Shown piece after piece: positions 55,061 to 64,000 of a stretch of DNA of 64,000 bases. The DNA is from Mermis nigrescens (taxonomy: Eukaryota > Nematoda > Enoplea > Mermithida > Mermithidae). Location: the NCBI GenBank assembly GCA_036768485.1, contig JAVLUZ010000696.1, positions 62,001 to 126,000 on the forward strand, given 5' to 3'. The position numbers were made by a program, and so were the translations under genes. The notes beneath the pieces are model-generated. The model saw only the letters and a list, made by a program, of their open reading frames with translations. It searched no databases and was not told where the DNA came from. Numbering within the stretch: position 1 is the stretch's first letter; each line of letters starts with the position of its first letter.

Positions 55061-55954
55061 AGGGTAAATTTACAGCGTGGCCATTGCGGCTTGTGCCACA
55101 TAGCTGGAAAGTTCGATCGCCCGTGATACATTAAATAAAACAGTATATGTTAACCCTTGAGTCCCCATGAACTAAGACGCGTCCTAGCCGATCACTTTTT
55201 TGTCATTTTTTTGTTGTATGTTTTGTGTGACTACAAAACTTTGTTCAGCCTCAATTCAGCCCTAGTTACATCATCTCAAATGTTAAAGCTAGCAAATAAG
55301 ATTATACATCCTAATAAATTAGCATATTTCCATGATTATCATGTAAAAACTTAAATTACAAAAAAGTTTTGGCCAATGATTACGACAAGATTGGTGGGCT
55401 TCTACTTTTTAATCAGCTGCAACAGTCCTAAAATAATATTTTAGTCAACTAAAATATTCTACTTATATTTATTTTATGCATGTTACCCTCATGTCTGTGC
55501 TTGAGTATAGCAGCAGTTTTTTAGTTATATTTTCTCACAAAGTTACTTTTGCAATAAATGACAAACATATTCGGAAAGAGCTTAAAAAATCGCACAAAAT
55601 GATACTAATATTTGCTATTTTGAGTAAGACTAAATACATTTTAACCTGGCCAGGATGGCGTCCTAGCATGGGAACCTTTGACTTCAAAAAACACATGGGA
55701 ATGTGAACGTTAATGTTAAAAAAAATAATTCAGATAACTTAACTGGCATTAAGCAAGTATATGACCTTTAATAGCTCGCTTTACATAATTAATCATAGGC
55801 TGCAAGTATGATTTAGATAATTTTAAATAATGTCGACGTGCTTCATTAAAATAATCAGACATCAATTTTCACATTTTCGCACTGGTCAAAAGAGAGTTTA
55901 CATATTTTTGACGCAAAAATTTAAGGAAAATTTAGAAGCGCAAAATTTTTCACA
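55061..55954. other. No gene recognised
   Basis: Beyond the old env start I expected gag on the minus strand but find no capsid or zinc-knuckle motif. Open frames 55157-55354 and 55476-55706 are not convincing. Confidence 0.5.
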
Positions 55955-55956
55955 CA

Positions 55957-56051
55957 GGTCAGCTTGTCAATGTCTTCCTTGTTGACAAACACTTCATCGT
56001 CTCTTTTGGACAGCTTGCCGAGAATCTTCTCAAGATTGATGTTGGATACGT
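55957..56051 (-). CDS. Isolated host-like exon
   Basis: Preceded on the minus strand by a pyrimidine-rich ttttttgcctcag acceptor. It encodes VSNINLEKILGKLSKRDDEV, FVNKEDIDKLT with codons ending largely in G/C (AAG, CTG, GTC), unlike the surrounding AT-rich sequence. The 3' side offers gtgtga as a weak donor; alternatively the frame runs on to a TAA near 55,920. Charged, helical; protein not recognised. Probably one exon of a host gene. Confidence 0.5.
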
Positions 56052-56481
56052 CTGAGGCAAAAAATGAATATATGAGAGAATTATTGGTATTGCTTTTGAA
56101 TTTAAGATCATTCAGTTTCTTTTATTCTGCTGAACTTTTCTATTTACAGTATAGGTTTGAATAATTTTCGAGCTATTCAAGCTACCTTTGATCAGAAATT
56201 TATAAAAATCAAAGCCTTTAGTGATATTTTTGCTTACTGTTTTGACTATCTGTAAATTTTGGCACTTTGCACCAAATTTAAGCTTAAGAGTAGCATTTCT
56301 AACAGCTGAGCAGAATTTAGACAAATGGCCAAAATGCATTAAATATACATGGACATCTTTGATTATTGAATACGGATTTGTGGGAGAATAAGGACCTGCA
56401 AATATAAAACATTTGCAGAGATGTAGCAGAACTTTATAGGCTTTTGGATAGTAACTCATAGGCTCATGGACGATATCACAC

Positions 56482-59400
56482 TGGTAGAAATGGGATTAAA
56501 AAAAGTTTTAATTTTCCAAGTTTATCGATCTTTGTATAATTTTTAGCATTTTTTGTCCCAGTTAGTTATAGAAGGTACGCATATATGAAATATATTAAGC
56601 CAAGTAATGGCATGAAAATAATAAATTTGCAATTGACAAGGAAATTAACAACATGCACAGTAAAAGATATTTGAATAAAAACTCTATGACAGCTATAAGA
56701 AATTTTACTATTAGATTTTTAAATTGGCAATAGTCAAAACGAATAATAGAAATTAATAAAATTTTTGTAATTAATCTAAAAGTAATTGTTTCTGGATAAG
56801 TTTCAAGAATGTAAAATTTAAAAGACAAGCTATGATAAATTAAGAGAAGTTCTTACCCAAATAACGTGGCCATTTCACATACAATGGCCCTGGCTAGGTT
56901 TCAGCTGCTTGTTCCTTTTTTGACTTTGGTGGTGGGCTTGTGGGAGAATCCGGAATATCTGGGTTGCATTGCAACATGTAAAATTGCGATGTAACAGACA
57001 ATACATGCTCATGCAATGCGGCAAGGGAACACAGCGAAGGCATCAATATGGCGTATGACTATCAGCCTGATGACATTGAAAAAACGGGCAACAGTTGCAG
57101 GGCAGACAATCTCAATGACGGTTAGGCAACAGGGCTGACATTCCTGTTGAAATATTGTCGCTATCAGAGTAGAAATTTAAAATTTACATTCTAGTGGATG
57201 GTGAAAAAACAGATTTTCTCTAATATTTCTCTACCAACTTTTCCACTTATAAGTAGGGATTACTTGAATGAAACAGAAATAAAGTTTCTTCAAGGGGCTA
57301 CACGTTGCAGCAAGCCACATTTAAAAAATGCAATATCCCTCCATTTACCATCATGTTTTTGCAGTCAATGTGCACCATCATGGCATGAGCTCCTAGTGCA
57401 TATTAAGCTATGCCTTCTTAAAATTCTCTGCCAGCTTTTACTTTCATTTAGTGCAATTTTTTTATGCTCTTTTTGAATATGTATGTTATTTTCTGTGAAA
57501 ATCATTTTTGAAAGAGGTAGAAGTAAAAAAACTATCACAATGCATTAGAATAGGCACCAGTTGGACATTATGCAAAAACACAAAAAAGTAGATTGCTGTT
57601 GTGTTGAAAACATCCAGGGGATGCATTTAAAAAGCTGGAAAGGAATAAACCACTAAATTTTTTTATTAGAACCTTATTTTTCCATCTTGAGCTTTTGTGA
57701 TATCATTGTAAATAGGCCCAAAAATGCCTATTTCTTACTACTCTATAAATCCACTTCAAGCTAAATCATTAAAAACGATGTAACTGAAGCCAAAACAAGG
57801 CTAGACAAAGTTTTGGACACATGGATAAGGTGGAACAGAAAAAAATGCCACAAAAGTTATTCATTATGCCTCTGGCATAGGACAAACTAAATGGAGGGAT
57901 ATTGATTAATTTATTTGGGGTTGTACAGGGATCTAAAATAGGCGCAAAAACACGTTTCTTTCCATATTTTAATTGGTAAATATCTTGAATATTCAGTGAA
58001 AAAGAAGTTTTCCACTTTGGTGTCTTGTATCAATTCATGGTTCAGTAAAGAACTTCAAAGAAGTTTTATAGAAGTTCAATAAAGAACTTCAAAGAAGTTC
58101 TATAGAAGTCTGATAAATAACTTTGATTGAATTTCCATAGAAGACTGTCAAACTTTGATAAGATGCTAATTGAACTTTGATAAATTTTTAATATCAATAG
58201 AATGCACATCCAACTTCGTCAAACTTTGAGACAATGTGTGACAAATCTTTAATAGATCTTTGATGTTGTGCAAATCAAAGTTTGGCGTAAGTTTGACAAA
58301 CCTTTTATAGAACTTTGATAGTGAGCAAATCAGAGTCTGACCGATCTTTCATAGAACTACAACAAACATCCAAATCGAATTTCTAAGAGACCAAAAATGA
58401 GGTCATAGAACTTTGAGTGAGCAAATAGCAAGGATCATTTAAATTTTAATTAATAGGCATGCATGTACATAGGTACATAAACAAATGGATTTCAGCCCTG
58501 CGGTTTTATTTCAAGAATTTTGGCTGACTTGCGGCTTCAACGCAATAATTTATATAAAGGGTTTCACAGAGATACCTACATTTACTTCATATGGAAGTGG
58601 TGGCCATGCTTTTAAAGACCAAATCCTGGGGATGATATGTGCAAGCGCTTGTTTGATTAGCAATTCTAAACTAGTACATGGGTAATGCATCTGTCCTAAA
58701 TACTTTTATAGGTACCTAAGTACCTACCTATAGCTCCTAATACATGCTTCCTTCTTGAATAATAACCTGAAATGTATTGATTTTCGGTAGCCCATTTCCA
58801 AGTCATGTGAAACAGACTATAATTTATGCATGCGCCTAATTTATGATCAATTTTATTGGCGATAGCATGACCTTGCACTCATCTGTTTAGTGACCCAAAG
58901 ACATTGATCTATATGCACCTTTAAAACGTTCTCACTAGAAAAAGATCTACAACTTGACTTGTTTTTAAATAAAATTACCTACATTAAATCAGATTGACAT
59001 TCGGAAATCCAGAAAGATGTTTAATTGCAAGAAATGGAATAAGGCAAAGTTTTTTGTTAATCAAAGCTCATGCTTATGTTTAAATTGATGTTTTTTAATC
59101 TGAAATTTAATTTTGTCATTTTTAACCAAACTTTACAGGTATAAATAAAGCAGCACAATTGCAATTTAAATTCTTAAATGGTTCAAATGAAGTAGCTCTT
59201 TTCTGACGTTTAGTCTTAGCTCAATTATATGATCCCTCAAAAAATGTTTTATTTCCGAAAACTTCAATTTTAAAATTATGCGACAATTTTAATTTTCAAA
59301 ACTTGTTTTAGCATGGTATATTATATTTTTGTAAATATAACACCTTCGAATTTTGTATTGAAATTTTAATTTTAAATGCCTTTTAAAATATTAACAATTT

Positions 59401-59600
59401 TTTAAATGAAGATGAATACAACTGTTTGGATAGGTTGGTTTTATGCAACTTTGGTCATAAATTTTAAAAATGTTTCAGGCAATAACCTGGCAGATTGCGA
59501 TTATAGCATTGATCTGATTTGATATAAAATAATCATGACCATCGGCTTAGTGTCAATTAAAATTTGTAGAATTCATGCACGAACTTAGTGAAACAGACTA
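56482..59600. repeat. Large direct duplication, copy 1
   Basis: From ggtagaaatgggattaaaaa to the gtgtcaattaaaatttg / aacttagtgaaacag end it parallels 60,699-64,000 almost base for base with small indels. Lacks the MITE present in copy 2: the empty site agcatgaccttgcactc lies at 58,864-58,880. Includes a frameshifted version (56,857-57,170) of the exon-like ORF of copy 2, and a region of aagttctatagaag/aactttgat mini-repeats (58,040-58,420). Confidence 0.93.
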
Positions 59601-60698
59601 GGTACCTACATAGTTTACAAAGTTGACTTGCGCTATGCAGTAAGAAATATGCATAGGTATAGATAATTATTGAGCACAGTTTTTTTTGCACCTGAAGTAC
59701 CTGTATGTAATACAGCACTTTACTGTATGTATACAACGCTAAAAGCAGCATGTAGGGAGAAAACATTATGCTATATATCATTCCCAGTGCTCAAAGTCAT
59801 TCATGCCTAATAATATGGTTGAGGTTGACTGCTATGACAGAAATCTATCCTACTGTAGTCCACATATTTGAGGATGAGGTCAACATCACAAATCTACATA
59901 CATACATATGTACAAGTATATGTATGCACTCCGTGCAGGAGTGCATACTCATATGTATATGTATGCACTCTGTGCAGCCAGGCCTATAAGGCATATACTG
60001 TTTCATTCTGAGTGGAGAAAAAATCTGGTTTTCTTCCTCATAATGTAGTATGGTCGTAGGGCCTAAAGGTAGTCTACAAAATGGAGTTCCGGGATGAATT
60101 GAGGAAACTTTTTTTTCAGGTAGCCAATTTTAATTAATTGACTGAATTAGAAAAAGGATGGATACACAATATGCGAGATAATCAAAAACAAGATGGAAAA
60201 ATCAAATTTTCATTTCATTTGTCTAATGAACTAGGCAAATCAAATTGAAATGAAAGAAAGTTGGCACTCAAGATAGTGTGAGCTAAAAATTTTTTGATAT
60301 TCATAGGTGCCTGATTTTTGGTTTTTTTGACAAATGTCCACAATTTTAGAATAAATAAGTCTTTACAGAATAATTATGTTGATTTTTTTACAATCGAGTT
60401 CATTTAACAAACCATTTTCACTGTTCTAACATTTGTTTGAACCTTTGATGGTTTGCTTTATGATTTTGGGAGTCTTATCAATTAGTAAAACTTGTTCAAT
60501 TAAACACATTATCAGCAACACGGATGCATTAAATGAATGAGAACATTGGCTAATTGGCTTCACTACAATTACAAATGCTCGTTCCTTAGGTTGCAAATGC
60601 TTTTCTATGGACACCTGCTTGCTACCTAACTTACACAATAGTGTATGTATACACATAAGTCCTTTTGCAGCAACATTATTTATTACTTGTATTAGGTC
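59601..60698. other. Spacer between the two duplicates
   Basis: No gene recognised. Contains a perfect 9-bp hairpin (tatgcactc at 59,923-59,931 with gagtgcata at 59,939-59,947) followed by a related gtatgcactctgtgcag. Otherwise AT-rich. Confidence 0.5.
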
Positions 60699-61106
60699 TG
60701 GTAAAAATGGGATTCAAAAAAAGTTTTAATTTTCCAAGTTTATCGATCTTTGTATAATTTTTAGCATTTTTTGTCCCAGTTAGTTATAGAAGGTAATGCA
60801 TATATGAAATATATTAACCCAAGTAATGGCATGAAAATAATAAATTTGCAATTGACAAGGAAATTAACAACATGCACAGTAAAAGATATTTGAATAAAAA
60901 CTCTATGACAGCTATAAGAAATTTTACTATTAGATTTTAAATTGGCAATAGTCAAAACGAATAATAGAAATTAATAAAATTTTTGTAATTAATCTGAGTA
61001 ATTTTTCTGGATAAGTTTCAAGAATGTAAAATTTAAAAGACAAGCTATGATAAATTAAGAGAAGTTCTCACCTAAATAACGCGGCCATTTCATACAATGG
61101 CCCTGG

Positions 61107-61370
61107 CTAGGTTTCAGCTGCTTGTTCCTTTTTTGACTTTGGTGGTGGGCTTGTGGGAGAATCTGAATATTCTGGTTGCATTGCAACATGTAAAATTGGT
61201 GGTGTAACAGACAATACATGCTCATGCAATGTGGCAAGGAACACAGTGAAGGCATCAATATGGCGTAAAACTATCAGCCTGATGACATTGAAAAAGGGCA
61301 ACAGTTGCAGGCAGATCTCATAATGACGGTTAGTAAACAGGGCTGACATTCCTGTTGAAATATTGTCGCT
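61107..61370 (-). CDS. Exon-like ORF in duplicate 2, unrecognised
   Basis: Minus strand, opening after a possible acceptor (tctactctgatag or atttcaacag). It contains NISTGMSALFTNRHYEICLQ, LPFFNVIRLIVLRHIDAF, VFLATLHEHVLSVTPPILHV and PTSPPPKSKKEQAAET, then a TAG at 61,107-61,109. A good donor (gtgaga in copy 2, gtaaga in copy 1) lies 35-50 bases beyond the stop. Composition is protein-like with a Pro/Ser/Lys tail. Copy 1 has several single-base indels in the same stretch, so only this copy is open. Function unknown; it may be an exon of the host gene suggested at 56.0 kb. Confidence 0.45.
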   Translation of the reverse strand, partial: SDNISTGMSALFTNRHYEICLQLLPFFNVIRLIVLRHIDAFTVFLATLHEHVLSVTPPILHVAMQPEYSDSPTSPPPKSKKEQAAET

Positions 61371-63058
61371 ATCAGAGTAGAAATTTAAAATTTACATTCT
61401 AGTGATGGTGAAAAACAGATTTTCTCTAATATTTCTCTACCAACTTTTCCACTTATATAGGGATTACTTGAATGAAACAGAAATAAAGTTTCTTCAAGGG
61501 GCTACACGTTGCAGCAAGCCACGTTTAAAAATGCAATATCCCTCCATTTACCATCATGTTTTTGCAGTCAATGTGCACCATCATGGCATAAACTCCTAGT
61601 GCATATTAAGCTATGCCTTCTTAACATTCTCTGCCAGCTTTTACTTTCATTTAGTGCAATTTTTTTATGCTCTTTTTGAATATGTATGTTATTTTCTGTG
61701 AAAATCATTTTTGAAAGAGGTAGAAGTAAAAAACTATCACAATGCATCAGAATAGGCACCAGTTGGACATTATGCAAAAACACAAAAAAGTAGATTGTTG
61801 TTATGTTGAAAACATCCAGGGGATGCATTTAAAAAGCTGAAAGGAATAAACCACTAAATTTTTTATTAGAACCTTATTTTTCCATCTTGAGCTTTTGTGA
61901 TATCATTGTAAATAGGCCCAAAAATGCCTATTTCTTACTACTCTATAAATCCACTCCAAGCTAAATCATTAAAAACGATGTAACTGAAGCCAAAACAAGG
62001 CTAGACAAAGTTTTGGACACATGGATAAGGTGGAACAGAAAAATGCCACAAAAGTTATTCATTATGCCTCTGGCATAGGACAAACTAAATGGAGGGATAT
62101 TGATTAATTTATCAGGTTGTACAAGGATCTAAAATAGGCGCAAAAACACGTTTCTTTCCATATTTTAATTGGTAAATATCTCGAATATTCAGTGAAAAGT
62201 TTTACCTGGTGTCTTGTATCAATGCATGGTTCAGTAAAGAAATTAAAGAAGTTTTATAGATGTTCAATAAAGAACTTCAAAGAAGTTCTATAGAAGTCTG
62301 ATAAATAACTTTGATTGAATTTCCATAGAAGACTGTCAAACTTTGATAAGATGCTAATTGAACTTTGATAAATTTTTAATATCAATAGAATGCACATCCA
62401 ACTTCGTCAAACTTTGAGACAATGTGTGACAAATCTTTAATAGAACTTTGATGTTGTGCAAATCAAAGTTTGGCGTAAGTTTGACAAACCTTTTATAGAA
62501 CTTTGATAGTGAGCAAATCAGAGTCTGACCGATCTTTCATAGAACTTCAACAAACATCCAAATTGAATTTCTAAGTGAGACCAAAAATGAGGTCATAGAA
62601 CTTTGAGTGAGCAAATAGCAAGGATCATTTAAATTTTAATTAATAGGCATGCATGTACATAGGTACATAAACAAATGGATTTCAGCCCTGCGGTTTTATT
62701 TCAAGAATTTTGGCTGACTTGCGGCTTCAACGCAATAATTTATATAAAGGGTTTCACAGAGATACCTACATTTACTTCATATAGAAGTGGTGGCTATGCT
62801 TTTAAAGACAAAATCATGGGGAGATGATATGTGCAAGCGCTTGTTTGATTAGCAATTCTAAACCAGTACATGGGTAATGCATCTGTCCTAAATACTTTTA
62901 TAGGTACCTAAGTTCTTACCTATAGCTCCTAATACATGCTTCCTTCTTGAATAATAACCTGAATGTATTGATTTTTGCAGCTCACTAAGTCATGTGAAAC
63001 AGACTATAATTTATGCATGCGCCTAGTTTATGATCAATTTTATTGGCGATAGCATGAC

Positions 63059-63311
63059 CACACCTGGGCGTGGGGTATGCACCCCCCAGAAACCAAAATA
63101 CCCCCCACAGAAATCAAAATACCCCCCAGAATTCAATTTTTGAAAATTTTTTTCGTTTTTTTCGCAATTTTTTGATGCCAATGGATAGTGCTTGATGAAA
63201 CGTCGAAAAATGGTGTTTTTATCGCCATACCACCATTTTTAAGGCCATTTTTCGACCTTCAAAAAAATCTTGCACCCCCCCCCCCCAGAATTTTCTTGCT
63301 GCCCACGTATG
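63059..63311 (-). mobile_element. hAT-like MITE, subfamily A, in duplicate 2
   Basis: cacacctgggcgtggg to cttgctgcccacgtatg with octamers AGCATGAC (63051-63058) and AGCAAGAC (63312-63319). The homologous position in copy 1 (58,864-58,871) has a single AGCATGAC, i.e. an empty site. Confidence 0.96.
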
Positions 63312-64000
63312 AGCAAGACCCTGCACTCATCTGTTTAGTGGCCCGAAGACATTGATCTATATGCACCTTTAAACGTTCTCACTAGAAAAAGATTCACAAC
63401 TTGACTTGTTTTTAAATAAAATTATATACATTAAATCAGATTGACATTCGAAATCCAGAAAGATGTTTAATTGCAAGAAATGGAATAAGGCAAAGTTTTA
63501 TTAATCAAAGCTTATGCTTATGCTTAAATTGATGTTTTTTAATCTGAAATTTAATTTTACTATTTTTAAATAAAATATACAGGTATAAATAAAGCAGCAA
63601 TTGCAATTTAAATTTAAATGGTTCAAATGAAGTAGCTCTTTTCTGACGTTTAGTCTTAGCTCAATTATATGATCCCTCAAAAAATGTTTTATTTCGAAAC
63701 TTCAATTTTAGAAATAATGCATAATTTTAATTTTCAAAATTGTTTTAGCATGGTATATTATATTTTTGTAAATATAGCACCTTCTGAATTTTGTATTGAA
63801 ATTTTAATTTTAAATGCCTTTTAAAATATTAACAATTTTTTAAATGAAGATAATGTAACTGTTTGGTAGTTGTTTTATGCAACTTTGGTCATAAATTTTA
63901 AAAATGTTTCAGGCAATAACCTGGCAGATTGCGATTATAGCATTGATCTGATTTGATATAAAATAATCATGACCATCGGCTTAGTGTCGATTAAAATTTG

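Larger units (their letters stand above)
60699..64000. repeat. Large direct duplication, copy 2 (runs off the window)
   Basis: Starts ggtaaaaatgggattcaaaaa. Same order as copy 1, with a MITE inserted at 63,059-63,311. Ends with the window at gtgtcgattaaaatttg, equivalent to about 59,565 in copy 1. The mini-repeat region is at about 62,236-62,600. Confidence 0.93.

Noticed and set aside
1..64000. tRNA, rRNA or other structured RNA genes
   Set aside because: None recognised by eye on either strand; a covariance-model scan was not possible.

Overview
The window is animal (invertebrate, probably arthropod) nuclear DNA made almost entirely of nested transposable elements. This is inferred from the very AT-rich sequence, spliced hAT transposase exons, a Polinton/Maverick, Ty3/gypsy elements with an envelope-like gene, and the absence of any prokaryotic-style gene. 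I cannot name the species. REGION 1 (about 2-16 kb): a decayed Polinton/Maverick, all genes on the minus strand. Reading leftwards from 15.96 kb they are a small ORF, protein-primed family B DNA polymerase, a putative secreted protein (A), an FtsK/HerA-type packaging ATPase, a second secreted protein (B) that looks paralogous to A, an ORF of unknown function, a pX-like core peptide gene, a conserved basic Polinton protein and a retroviral-type integrase. I see no capsid or protease genes. A hAT transposon with introns (8.39-11.1 kb) splits the polymerase gene. REGION 2 (16-22 kb): non-coding, with degenerate tandem repeats and a three-level nest of transposons at 19.89-21.30 kb. REGION 3 (22-55 kb): one nest. 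An old minus-strand Ty3/gypsy-like element (integrase tail 22.0 kb, RT and protease 26.4-27.4 kb, protease start 48.3 kb, env-like gene 48.5-55.06 kb) is interrupted by a BED-finger hAT (22.27-26.44 kb), by a 20.9-kb plus-strand gypsy element with 204-bp LTRs (27,381-48,259, target duplication CAAA) and by a non-autonomous LTR element with 500-bp LTRs (49,161-53,624, target duplication TATT). The large gypsy element is itself filled with MITEs, a GC-ended hAT, a long-inverted-repeat mariner-type element, inverted repeats and a 462-bp tandem array. REGION 4 (55-64 kb): one host-like exon, then a >3-kb direct duplication (56.48-59.6 and 60.70-64.0 kb) that includes another exon-like ORF.

A hAT-like MITE family runs through everything: about 253-276 bp, ends CAYACSTGGGC, 8-bp target duplications. 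I find 15 copies in two subfamilies, at least eight of them with perfect 8-bp duplications. These give a relative order of events.

The most notable observation is gene order. In the large gypsy element the env-like gene lies between gag and protease rather than after integrase, and the old diverged element on the other strand also has env immediately before protease. The Polinton's pair of small signal-peptide proteins sharing a TPx[VI][FY]ICC motif is the second candidate novelty. Nearly all coding regions here carry stops or frameshifts, so they are annotated as pseudogenes and no repaired sequences are given.
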